DNA of 64,000 bases from Oscillospiraceae bacterium (GTDB lineage Bacteria; Bacillota; Clostridia; Oscillospirales; Ruminococcaceae). Location: the NCBI GenBank assembly GCA_900768125.1, contig CAAGBS010000014.1:1-64000 (forward strand), read 5' to 3'. The translations under genes were made by a program, and so were the position numbers. Positions 8,699 to 15,923 of this stretch are shown here, one piece after another; position 1 is the first letter of the stretch, and each line of letters starts with the position of its first letter. The notes under the pieces were generated by a model, which was not told the origin of the DNA, searched no databases, and was given only the letters and a program-made list of their open reading frames with translations.

Positions 8699-8856
8699 GT
8701 TACGGAAAGGTTACAAAACGGTTACAAAACCGGGGGAAAAGTTACTGAAAAATTACAATATCCGGATTTCGGTTACAATCCTGTCACATATATTGATTTT
8801 TTCTTTCGGGTGTGGTACAATATGTTCAGAAACAAAAGTTACATAACGACATTACA
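8699..8856. promoter_or_regulatory. helically phased GTTACA hexamer array
   Basis: Hexamers GTTAC(A/G/T) or ATTACA start at 8699, 8710, 8721, 8741, 8752, 8772, 8839 and 8851. The first six are spaced 11, 11, 20, 11 and 20 bp, close to whole helical turns. The TTACAA-N5-TTACAA layout resembles 11-bp direct repeats bound by OmpR/PhoP-type regulators, but no such regulator is encoded next to it. Confidence 0.5.
8793..8821 (+). promoter_or_regulatory. sigma-A-like promoter downstream of the hexamer array
   Basis: TTGATT at 8793-8798 and TACAAT at 8816-8821 are separated by 17 bp. It lies just after the GTTACA array and before a factor-independent terminator. An extended -10 (TGATATAAT) at 8865-8873 is an alternative start signal. 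Confidence 0.45.
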
Positions 8857-8926
8857 AACATTCATGATATAATTGAATCCTCCTTCATTACCACGATCCC
8901 CCGGAACCCCGGGGGATTTTGGTTTT
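8828..8926 (+). ncRNA. candidate small RNA transcript, about 100 nt
   Basis: The interval runs from the predicted start of the 8793-8821 promoter to a strong terminator: a perfect 9-bp stem ATCCCCCGG/CCGGGGGAT with an AACC loop (8896-8917), then TTTTGGTTTT. It holds only a 16-codon frame without a ribosome site. A promoter and terminator enclosing no gene, upstream of a separate ilvA promoter, suggest a small RNA. Confidence 0.35.
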
Positions 8927-8963
8927 GCATGCAGGAAATTTGCGGGCAAATTTCAGAAAACAC

Positions 8964-8992
8964 TTGACAAATCCTGCGGAGGGGTGTATAAT
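8964..8992 (+). promoter_or_regulatory. sigma-A promoter for ilvA-ridA
   Basis: Consensus TTGACA (8964-8969) and TATAAT (8987-8992) with 17-bp spacing and an extended TG. Transcription would start near 8999, giving a leader of about 370 nt before ilvA. Confidence 0.85.
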
Positions 8993-8998
8993 CTCATT

Positions 8999-9311
8999 GT
9001 ACGATGAATTTCGTACAGCAGAATCAATTAAATGCGTTGATGGGTGCGGTTTTCCGCCACATGCCAAGTCCGCTTTTTCAGAGAGCTGCCGTCTGGTGCA
9101 AGGCAGTAAGGCGCCCGCGTGCGATCCGCCCGTAGCAGACAGTCCGAACCCCGGATATAGTCAGACTGAAAGTGCTGTATAGTCAGGCTGACAGACCGGA
9201 TAATAAGACTGTACGGATTTCCACCGTTAAAGGGAAGTGCATTGATGGATGTACAGAGGCTGATCTGGCTTATACTATGCCCTCTTATCACTCCGACAAG
9301 GGGGATTTTTT
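8999..9311 (+). promoter_or_regulatory. T-box-like structured leader with terminator
   Basis: CAGAGAG followed by CTGCC-GTCTGGTGCAA-GGCAG (9079-9105) matches the distal part of T-box stem I. CCACCGTTAAAGGGAA and a GTGCAT/ATGTAC helix follow, as in the stem III/antiterminator region. The leader ends in a hairpin CCCTCTT/AAGGGGG plus ATTTTTT (9280-9311), which fits attenuation. The canonical GGGTGG-ACCGCG T-box sequence is not visible; a TGGC lies at about 9267. I could not assign the specifier codon with confidence. Confidence 0.5.
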
Positions 9312-9368
9312 GTTAGCTGCTCCTCTGCACCCGACCAAAATTTGCCGAAAGGCAGGAGGAGTAGTTTT

Positions 9369-10562
9369 ATGCTTACATTAGACAAGGTTTACAAGGCGTC
9401 CCACGTTCTGAAAGAGGTCATCAGGGAGACCGACCTCATCAAGGCTCCGAAGATCAACAAGGAAGCCGATGTGTACCTCAAGACCGAAAACCTGCAGGTA
9501 ACAGGCTCGTTCAAGGTGCGTGGCGCTTACTTCAAGATATCCCAGCTCAGCGAGGAGGAAAAGGCTAAGGGCGTTATCGCGTGCTCCGCGGGCAACCACG
9601 CTCAGGGCGTTGCGCTTGCGGCTTCCCGCGCGGGGATAAAGTCCCTCATCTGCCTGCCGGACGGCGCGCCTATCTCCAAGGTAGAGGCTACCAAGTCCTA
9701 CGGCGCGGAGGTGTGCCTGGTCGAGGGCGTCTACGACGACGCTTACGCAAAGGCGCTCCAGCTGCGTGACGAAAAGGGCTACACCTTTATCCACCCGTTC
9801 GACGACGAGGACGTCATCGCAGGTCAGGGTACCATCGGTCTGGAGGTACTTGAGCAGCTTCCCGATGTTGACGCGGTAGTAGTTCCCATCGGCGGCGGCG
9901 GACTTATCTCCGGCGTTGCCTACACGATAAAGCAGCTCAACCCGAAAATCAAGGTATACGGCGTTCAGGCTGCGGGCGCTCCCAGCATGGTAAATTCCGT
10001 AAGGGACGGTAAGATAGAGCGCCTTGACGAAGTTTCCACCATCGCGGACGGTATCAAGGTAAAGGAGCCGGGCGAGCATACGTTTGACATTTGCAGCAAG
10101 TACGTTGACGAGATAGTCACCGTCACCGATGATGAGATAGCAGCGGCGATCCTCGCGCTCATCGAGCAGCAGAAGCTCATCTCCGAGGGCGCAGGCGCGG
10201 TATCCGTTGCGGCTGTGATGTTCGACAAGGTACCCGTAAAGGGCAAGAAGGTAGTCTGCCTGGTTTCCGGCGGCAACATTGACGTAACTATCCTGTCGAG
10301 AGTTATTCACCGCGGTCTTGTCAAGTCCGGCAGAACTGCCCTGCTCAACATCGAGCTGCTCGACAAGCCGGGACAGCTCCTCGGCGTATCGAAGATAATC
10401 GCAAACCTTGGTGGCAACGTTGTCGGCGTTCATCACGAGCATGTCGGCAACTCCGACATCAACGGCTGCTACCTCAGAATAGAGATGGAGACCAGGAACT
10501 TCGAGCACATCAATCAGATAAGAAGCGCGCTCACAGAAGCCGGCTTCAAGATCGTAGATTAA
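9369..10562 (+). CDS. ilvA: threonine ammonia-lyase (threonine dehydratase) with ACT domain
   Basis: 397 residues from the ATG at 9369, after AGGAGGAG; the in-frame upstream start at 9342 is not needed. The PLP lysine is in TGSFKVRGAY (about 43-52), with SAGNHAQGVA and the phosphate-binding GGGGLISG. A single ACT-like domain occupies about 323-397 (LLNIELLDKPGQLLGV). The enzyme deaminates threonine to 2-oxobutanoate. The length and single ACT domain match short forms that may be biosynthetic or catabolic, so ilvA versus tdcB is uncertain. The next gene, ridA, hydrolyses the reactive enamine product, a common pairing. Confidence 0.92.
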   Translation: MLTLDKVYKASHVLKEVIRETDLIKAPKINKEADVYLKTENLQVTGSFKVRGAYFKISQLSEEEKAKGVIACSAGNHAQGVALAASRAGIKSLICLPDGAPISKVEATKSYGAEVCLVEGVYDDAYAKALQLRDEKGYTFIHPFDDEDVIAGQGTIGLEVLEQLPDVDAVVVPIGGGGLISGVAYTIKQLNPKIKVYGVQAAGAPSMVNSVRDGKIERLDEVSTIADGIKVKEPGEHTFDICSKYVDEIVTVTDDEIAAAILALIEQQKLISEGAGAVSVAAVMFDKVPVKGKKVVCLVSGGNIDVTILSRVIHRGLVKSGRTALLNIELLDKPGQLLGVSKIIANLGGNVVGVHHEHVGNSDINGCYLRIEMETRNFEHINQIRSALTEAGFKIVD

Positions 10563-10581
10563 ATCACAGGAGGACATCAAC

Positions 10582-10953
10582 ATGAAAGACGTATTCACCC
10601 CCAACGCACCCGCAGCTATCGGTCCGTACACACAGGCGAAGGTAGTAGGCAATATGGTCTACACCTCCGGTCAGATAGCTATAGTACCCGCCACCGGAAA
10701 CCTCGCGGAGGGCGGCATAGAGGCGCAGGCAAAGCAGGTCTGCGAGAACCTGAAGGCAGTGCTTGCAGAGGCTGGCTCCGACCTTGCAAAGGTAGTCAAG
10801 ACCACATGCTTCCTCAAGGATATCAATGATTTCGCCGCTTTCAACGCGGTTTACGGCGAGTATTTCACCACCAAGCCCGCGCGCTCCTGCGTAGGCGGAC
10901 TGAGTCTCCCCAAGGGTGCGCTCGTTGAGGTCGAGGTCATCGCTGAAGTCTGA
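10582..10953 (+). CDS. ridA: RidA family enamine/imine deaminase
   Basis: 123 residues, the standard length. Family motifs are IGPYTQA near the N-terminus, VYTSGQIA, and the C-terminal block with the carboxylate-binding arginine in KPARSCVGGLSLPKGALVEVE. RidA hydrolyses 2-aminoacrylate and related enamines released by PLP enzymes such as threonine dehydratase. It follows ilvA by 19 bp with CAGGAGG before its ATG, so the two are cotranscribed and functionally linked. Confidence 0.95.
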   Translation: MKDVFTPNAPAAIGPYTQAKVVGNMVYTSGQIAIVPATGNLAEGGIEAQAKQVCENLKAVLAEAGSDLAKVVKTTCFLKDINDFAAFNAVYGEYFTTKPARSCVGGLSLPKGALVEVEVIAEV

Positions 10954-10984
10954 TTCTTAGATTTTATCAAAAACAGGGGCTCAT

Positions 10985-11094
10985 ATTGTTTTTCGCTTCC
11001 TTTTGTCACAAAAGGAAGCGGGGGTGTGGGGGAAAAACAAGAGTTTTTCCCCCACGGTCTTTCGCGATTTATTGTTTAGACTTTTTCAACGAGC
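10985..11094. repeat. composite palindromic intergenic repeat, copy B (minimal, reversed)
   Basis: Reverse orientation relative to copy A and the shortest version. It has the 27-bp palindrome CGCTTCCTTTTGT-C-ACAAAAGGAAGCG joined directly to GTGTGGGGGAAAAAC and its inverse TTTTTCCCCCAC, followed by the AATTTATTG-like tail. It lies just after ridA. Confidence 0.85.
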
Positions 11095-11096
11095 TA

Positions 11097-11127
11097 CAGG
11101 GACTGCGTTCTGCGGTCCCTGTTTTTA
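11097..11127 (+). terminator. terminator of ilvA-ridA
   Basis: Stem CAGGGAC/GTCCCTG with an 11-nt loop, followed by TTTTTATTTT. Confidence 0.8.
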
Positions 11128-11136
11128 TTTTGACTA

Positions 11137-11165
11137 TTGACAAAATCTAAATCATGAGATACAAT
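11137..11165 (+). promoter_or_regulatory. sigma-A promoter for the 11.2-kb secreted protein
   Basis: TTGACA (11137-11142) and TACAAT (11160-11165) with 17-bp spacing. Confidence 0.8.
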
Positions 11166-11199
11166 ATTCTTGGAAAAACCATTCCAAGGAGGTAATTAC

Positions 11200-12027
11200 A
11201 TGAACAAGATCACAAAAATCATCGCCGCGGCGGTCGCTTCTGCTTCAATACTGACCTGTACTGCGGTCGGAGCTTCTGCTAAATGCATGTATTTCACGGA
11301 CGTGGACGAGCCGGCAGGGATAACGCTCAGCAGGATAAGCAGTTCCACAGTCTACAACTGCTACCCCGGCTACGGCGGAGAATTTCTCATCAAGGACCGC
11401 AAAATCAAAAAGGGCAGGCTGTTCATCGGCTCTGACGAGATACTCACCGTCTGCCGAGGGACTACCCTCACGCTCAACGGCGGCGCCCACATTGACGGCA
11501 CGCTGTTTATCCAGGAGGGCGGAAAGCTAGTAGTAAACGGCGGCAGGGTGATGAACTGCGGGAACATCATCTGCGACGGAGATATTTGTTTCAGCGAATA
11601 CGGCACTATGGATCTGTTTCCGGAGAGCACGTTCGTGGTCAGCAAAAAGGGTTCTCTGGAGTACAACGGCGATTATTATGTACGCAGCAAGAGTGCAAAT
11701 ATGATATGCGTCGGCGAATTTACATCAGAACTGCTTTCCGACAACGAAGTGGCAGCCATGAAGGCAAAGCCTGTCGCTGCAATAGTGGACGCCGACAGAA
11801 AAACTACTAAGGTCACAAATGCGAAATCGCTCGAAAAAATGACCGCTAAGTTCGGAAACTACAAAATGTCCGGCGAGAGCAAGTCTTCTTATATCACAAT
11901 GCTGTTCGACAACGGCTCATCGCTGCACTTCACGCTTGACGGGGACGGCGTAAGGTACGTTGCGGGAGATATGCCGGGTACGCTGGCGGACCTCGCAGAC
12001 CAGACCCTCGAACTTAACAAAAAGTGA
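11200..12027 (+). CDS. secreted hypothetical protein
   Basis: 275 residues starting at the ATG after AAGGAGG. A clear signal peptide (about 1-26, ending GASA) precedes an unrecognised exported domain. A central stretch (about 85-165) has short repeating hydrophobic/glycine units such as LTLNGGAHIDGTLFIQEGG and LVVNGGRVMNCGNI, as in right-handed parallel beta-helix proteins; that fold is inferred from pattern only. It is a single-gene unit with its own promoter at 11137 and a shared terminator downstream. I do not know its function. Confidence 0.7.
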   Translation: MNKITKIIAAAVASASILTCTAVGASAKCMYFTDVDEPAGITLSRISSSTVYNCYPGYGGEFLIKDRKIKKGRLFIGSDEILTVCRGTTLTLNGGAHIDGTLFIQEGGKLVVNGGRVMNCGNIICDGDICFSEYGTMDLFPESTFVVSKKGSLEYNGDYYVRSKSANMICVGEFTSELLSDNEVAAMKAKPVAAIVDADRKTTKVTNAKSLEKMTAKFGNYKMSGESKSSYITMLFDNGSSLHFTLDGDGVRYVAGDMPGTLADLADQTLELNKK

Positions 12028-12044
12028 TTATCGCTGAGTAAATA

Positions 12045-12085
12045 AAAACAGGCAGGGAACTTTGACGGTTCTCTGCCTGTTTTCA
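12045..12085. terminator. bidirectional terminator between convergent genes
   Basis: Arms AAACAGGCAG-GGAAC and GTTCTCTGCCTGTTTT form a long stem, with A-rich and T-rich flanks suiting both strands. It separates the gene ending at 12027 from the convergent lipoprotein gene ending at 12103. Confidence 0.85.
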
Positions 12086-12102
12086 TATCTTACTGTTCAG
12101 CC

Positions 12103-13521
12103 TCAGGAAATGGTAATGCCGGAGATGTAGAACGCGAACGGCTTGCCCTCTGTTCCTGCCTTGGGAACTATCTTCAGGGTGTGCTTGCCGGAGGTCATGA
12201 AACTCTTTACCTGCGCGAACTGGACGTAATTGCCCCAGCCGCCGGTGAAGTCGGCGTTGAGCGTTGTTACAAGCTCGTCGTCCACATAGATGTCAGCCAT
12301 GCCGGCGTTGCTGGTGAGCTTCGCGTAAAGCAGACCGATGTTCTGCGCTTCCACCTCGATGACGAATGCGTCGTCGTCAGTCAGCACTGCGTCGCCTGCA
12401 ACCTTAGCTACCCACGGGTTGCTGAATCCGCCGAAATCCATCTGCTTCATCTCGAAAACGCCGGTGGTCACAGGCTCTGCCTTGTCGGTCGTCAGCAGGA
12501 CTGCATTCTCATACTTCGCGCCCTCGTCGCCTGCGGGAGCAAGTTCGGGGTCTGTATCGTCAATGCTGTCGAGGTTGTCGGTGACGTACTGCAGATAGGT
12601 GGTCAGCATTGCGCTGAGTATCGCGTGTCCGGACATGTTCGGGTGGATATTGTCGCCGGAGATGTCCGACCACTGAACGCCGCTGGTGTTGGTGTTCAGG
12701 AAGTTCAGCATTGCGTCATGATAGGAAACGAACGGAACGGAGTACTTTTCGGTGACTTCCCCGTGGCAGTCCTGCACGCTGGTGCCGTTGTCCTGGGTCA
12801 TAGCTATGCAGATTATGCCCGGGTTGCTGGAGTGCTTCCATATCTTGCGGATAAGTCCCTCGTAGGTCAGCGCGTTGATGGCGTTGTTCTGGCTCTCGTC
12901 GTTTACCGAGAAGTCGATGAACACGAGGTCGGGGTCGTGGCTGAGCACCTGCTCGTCACAGCGGTGTACGCCTATGTAGGAGCCTGTAGCGCCTATTCCG
13001 GCGTTGACGTAGTTCACCTTTGCGTCCGGATACTGGCTCTCTATCCACTTGGTGGTGAGGGCTGCGTAGCAGTTTTCTCCGTCAGCGCCTGTGCCCTGTG
13101 TGATCGAGCCGCCGAGGTATGCGATAGTGACTTCCTCGCCCGCCTGCAGCTTCTTGATGACCTTAGCCACCCGCGCGGGATTGCCCTGTGTGTACATCAG
13201 CAGCGGGAGCATATCCTGCGCCGCCTGGTCTGCTGCCGCGGCGTCAAGTCCGAGCTTTTCCTGGATAGCGGCGGAGATAAGCTCCGGCTTCATCGCAACG
13301 GGAAGCGCCGAACTGTCGGAAGCGGTCTGGCTGTCGGAAGCGTCAGCCGTGCCGCCGGCGACCTGGGACTCGTCCGCGGCTGAGGGATCGTCCGCAGGGG
13401 TATCGGACTGCGACTGGCTCTCTGCCGCGCTGCTTTCAGCCACGGAGGAAGAACCGCCGGAACAGCCCGCCATTGCAAGCACCATCGCGCCTGCCATCAT
13501 AACTGCGAGGAACTTTTTCAT
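12103..13521 (-). CDS. SGNH/GDSL-type hydrolase lipoprotein
   Basis: 472 residues. A lipoprotein signal with lipobox LAMAGC (Cys about 20) and a Ser/Asp-rich linker (about 22-75) lead to an SGNH esterase domain (about 125-325). Block I serine is in YLGGSITQG, Gly/Asn blocks lie in NAGIGATGS and DFSVND, and the Asp-His pair is in DNIHPNMSGHA. The C-terminal 130 residues look like a beta-sandwich accessory domain (KSFMTSGKHTLKIV). Such proteins deacylate polysaccharides or other esters at the cell surface; the substrate cannot be read from sequence. It has its own minus-strand promoter at 13588-13616. Confidence 0.85.
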   Translation of the reverse strand: MKKFLAVMMAGAMVLAMAGCSGGSSSVAESSAAESQSQSDTPADDPSAADESQVAGGTADASDSQTASDSSALPVAMKPELISAAIQEKLGLDAAAADQAAQDMLPLLMYTQGNPARVAKVIKKLQAGEEVTIAYLGGSITQGTGADGENCYAALTTKWIESQYPDAKVNYVNAGIGATGSYIGVHRCDEQVLSHDPDLVFIDFSVNDESQNNAINALTYEGLIRKIWKHSSNPGIICIAMTQDNGTSVQDCHGEVTEKYSVPFVSYHDAMLNFLNTNTSGVQWSDISGDNIHPNMSGHAILSAMLTTYLQYVTDNLDSIDDTDPELAPAGDEGAKYENAVLLTTDKAEPVTTGVFEMKQMDFGGFSNPWVAKVAGDAVLTDDDAFVIEVEAQNIGLLYAKLTSNAGMADIYVDDELVTTLNADFTGGWGNYVQFAQVKSFMTSGKHTLKIVPKAGTEGKPFAFYISGITIS

Positions 13522-13587
13522 TTGTGATTTCTCCTTAATTAAGTAATTTCAGCAATAAGTTTAACTTGAAAACATTATTCCAACAGC

Positions 13588-13616
13588 ATTATACATCAAG
13601 GCGCGCGCGTTGTCAA
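13588..13616 (-). promoter_or_regulatory. sigma-A promoter for the SGNH lipoprotein
   Basis: On the minus strand, TTGACA (13616-13611) and TATAAT (13593-13588) with a 17-bp GC-rich spacer. The rest of the 350-bp intergenic stretch holds the divergent promoter at 13738 and nothing else I can identify. Confidence 0.85.
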
Positions 13617-13737
13617 GCTAAAAGCGGGAAAAAGTCCGTTTTTCGGGGAGTTATTCCGGAAAAGATACGCATACATATTTAAATAATATACCGCGCCCCG
13701 CATTACTGTAATTTAGTCAATTGCTTCAAATAAGCTA

Positions 13738-13766
13738 TTGACACAAAGGATTTTTTAGGGTATAAT
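13738..13766 (+). promoter_or_regulatory. sigma-A promoter for the Ter operon
   Basis: TTGACA (13738-13743) and TATAAT (13761-13766), 17-bp spacing, about 105 bp before the VWA gene. It is the only strong promoter found ahead of the eight-gene set; a lone TATAAT at 15873 precedes the kinase gene. Confidence 0.85.
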
Positions 13767-13871
13767 TAACATTAAGCTGGTACATTATTGCCCGCTGTAA
13801 AATTGTGTATATTGGGGAAAGGCGAAAGAATAGTATCGCTATAGTATGAAAATAGTCAGGAGGTACAGCAC

Positions 13872-14513
13872 ATGTCAGATTATATCAGAAGGCTGCCGGT
13901 CTATCTGTTGCTGGACTGCTCGGGTTCAATGTCAGGCGAACCTATCGAAGCGGTAAGGCAGGGTATCAAGGCGCTTCTCAACGAACTCAGGGGCGACCCC
14001 CAGGCGCTGGAGACTGCATGCCTTTCAGTCATCACGTTCAACAGCACCGCGCGTCAGATAACTCCGCTGACCGAGCTTATGCTCTTCAAGGAGCCGGAGC
14101 TTACAGCGGGAGGAGCGACCGCTCTCGGCGGCGCGCTGCACGTCCTCGCGGACTGTATCCGTTCAGAGGTGCGCACATCGACCGCAACGCAGAAAGGCGA
14201 CTGGAAGCCGCTGGTGTTCCTGCTGACCGACGGCGCGCCCACCGATAACCTTGACGAGGGGATAGAAGCGCTGAAGACCGTCTCCGCCGGCAACATCATC
14301 GCATGTGCGGCGGGCGCGAACGCGAATACCAACACTCTTCGCAAGATAACCAACAACGTTCTTATGATGAACAATCTTACCGCCGGCGACCTTGCGGCGT
14401 TCTTCGCGTGGGTGTCCGGCTCCATCAAGGCGTCCTCCAAGAGTATCGACGCAAAGCCCGGAGAGGCTGTGCAGCTCCCGCCTCCTCCCCAGGGATTTGT
14501 TATCGTTCCCTGA
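13872..14513 (+). CDS. VWA-domain protein, TerY type
   Basis: 213 residues forming a single von Willebrand A domain. The metal-binding MIDAS motif is LLDCSGSMSG (about 13-22), with the distal threonine in GGATALGGAL and the aspartate in FLLTDGAPTD. TerY-type VWA proteins act with a PP2C phosphatase and a kinase in tellurite/stress loci, the TerY-P triad of published comparative genomics. Here all three follow in order, 12 and 93 bp apart. It is probably cytoplasmic because no signal peptide is present. AGGAGG precedes the ATG. Confidence 0.88.
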   Translation: MSDYIRRLPVYLLLDCSGSMSGEPIEAVRQGIKALLNELRGDPQALETACLSVITFNSTARQITPLTELMLFKEPELTAGGATALGGALHVLADCIRSEVRTSTATQKGDWKPLVFLLTDGAPTDNLDEGIEALKTVSAGNIIACAAGANANTNTLRKITNNVLMMNNLTAGDLAAFFAWVSGSIKASSKSIDAKPGEAVQLPPPPQGFVIVP

Positions 14514-14525
14514 TAAGGGGGTAAT

Positions 14526-15830
14526 ATGGAAAATGAAGACATCAGGCAGGAGACCCAGCCTGAGATAGCGGGGCTGGAAGCGGATTCCACACCCGCGCAG
14601 TCCCCGGAGGCTTCGCTGGCTTCTGAAACTCACGCGGAGACCCCCGCTGAGCCGGAACAGCCAAAGCTGTCCGACCGGGAGGTCATGCAGCACACCGCTT
14701 CGATATGGCGCTACCGCACCGTGATAGAGGACGGCACCGAGCTTCACACCGAGTTCCACAGCAAACTGACTTCCGGCGATGGCTGGGAGGTAATCGGCGC
14801 CCGCGCACGCGGGAAAAAGCACAAGCACGAAGGCTCCAACTGCGACGACTGGTTCGAGACGGCGCAGTCTGAGGGCTGCCTTATCGCCGTGGTCGCGGAC
14901 GGTGCGGGTTCGAAGCCGCTGTCGCGTATCGGCGCGAGGGTCAGCTGCGAGGCCGCGGCGGAGTATCTCCGGGAAGCGGTGCGGGAGCTGTTCTCAAAGC
15001 AGCCGGATATCCGGGAGAAGCTCTCCGCTGATATGTCCGGCGCGGATTTCCTCGGCGCATGCGGGCTGATGGCTCCGCTTATCCAGAATGCCGCGCGCGC
15101 TGCGTTCGAAGCGGTGGTGAAGAAGCTGGGAAGCATATCAGCCGATCGGAACTACATCTCCGTGCTCGGCAGGGAACCGACCCTCTCCGACCTCAGCAGT
15201 ACTTTCCTGGCGGCGCTTGCCGTGCCGCTTGACGGGGAAACGTTCCTGCTGTCGGCTCAGATAGGGGACGGCTGTATCTGCGCGGTGGATACGCATTCCG
15301 ACCACGAAGGCTGCTTCCGCCTGCTTGGCGAAGCGGACAGCGGCGCATTCTCGGGCGAGACTGATTTTCTCTCCGCGAAGACGGTCTCAGAGGGCGTTAT
15401 CGCGCGGAAGACCCGTATAAGCCGCGGAAAGTCAGACATCATAATGCTGATGACTGACGGCGTTGCGGACGACTATTTCCCGGCGCAGCCGCAGATGAAG
15501 CGGTTAGTCCTCGACCTGCAGCTGAACGGTATAATACCCATGCCCGGCGGGAAATCTGACCCGCTGCCCCCCGAGCCGCTGAGATTTCCGTCAGTAAGCC
15601 CGGACCAGCGGTCGGTGGCTTTGCAGTACTCGAAGCAGCTTCTTAACGGCGGCGAGACGGCAGACCAGCTCTGGGACAGGCGCGGGGAGCTTTCTCCCTG
15701 GTCGCTGGATTCCTGGGGAGGCTTCATCGGAAAGCGCCCGCAGGACAGACTGCTGACCTGGCTCGACAACTACAACGAGCGCGGCAGCTTCGATGACCGC
15801 ACGCTTGTGGTGCTGAGATTCGACAGATAG
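14526..15830 (+). CDS. PP2C-type serine/threonine phosphatase of the Ter triad
   Basis: 434 residues. A Glu/Ala/Pro-rich N-terminal extension (about 1-60) precedes a PP2C domain. Metal-binding and family motifs are VVADGAGSKPLS (about 120-131), LSSTFLAAL, AQIGDG, LMTDGVADDYF and the C-terminal DDRTLVVLRF. PP2C enzymes dephosphorylate Ser/Thr with two divalent metals; this one probably reverses the kinase encoded next. The N-terminal extension has no recognised domain. It starts 12 bp after the VWA gene with GGGGGT upstream. Confidence 0.87.
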   Translation: MENEDIRQETQPEIAGLEADSTPAQSPEASLASETHAETPAEPEQPKLSDREVMQHTASIWRYRTVIEDGTELHTEFHSKLTSGDGWEVIGARARGKKHKHEGSNCDDWFETAQSEGCLIAVVADGAGSKPLSRIGARVSCEAAAEYLREAVRELFSKQPDIREKLSADMSGADFLGACGLMAPLIQNAARAAFEAVVKKLGSISADRNYISVLGREPTLSDLSSTFLAALAVPLDGETFLLSAQIGDGCICAVDTHSDHEGCFRLLGEADSGAFSGETDFLSAKTVSEGVIARKTRISRGKSDIIMLMTDGVADDYFPAQPQMKRLVLDLQLNGIIPMPGGKSDPLPPEPLRFPSVSPDQRSVALQYSKQLLNGGETADQLWDRRGELSPWSLDSWGGFIGKRPQDRLLTWLDNYNERGSFDDRTLVVLRFDR

Positions 15831-15923
15831 TAATATCCGGCTTAAATATACAGTCCTGGAACACAAAGATTGTATAATAGTCGGCGAAAATAACAGAATG
15901 TATAACAGAAAGGCTGGCGGAAG

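Noticed and set aside
9378..10652. 424-codon minus-strand frame opposite ilvA and ridA
   Set aside because: It spans two well-supported plus-strand genes, and its translation shows no domain or ribosome site.
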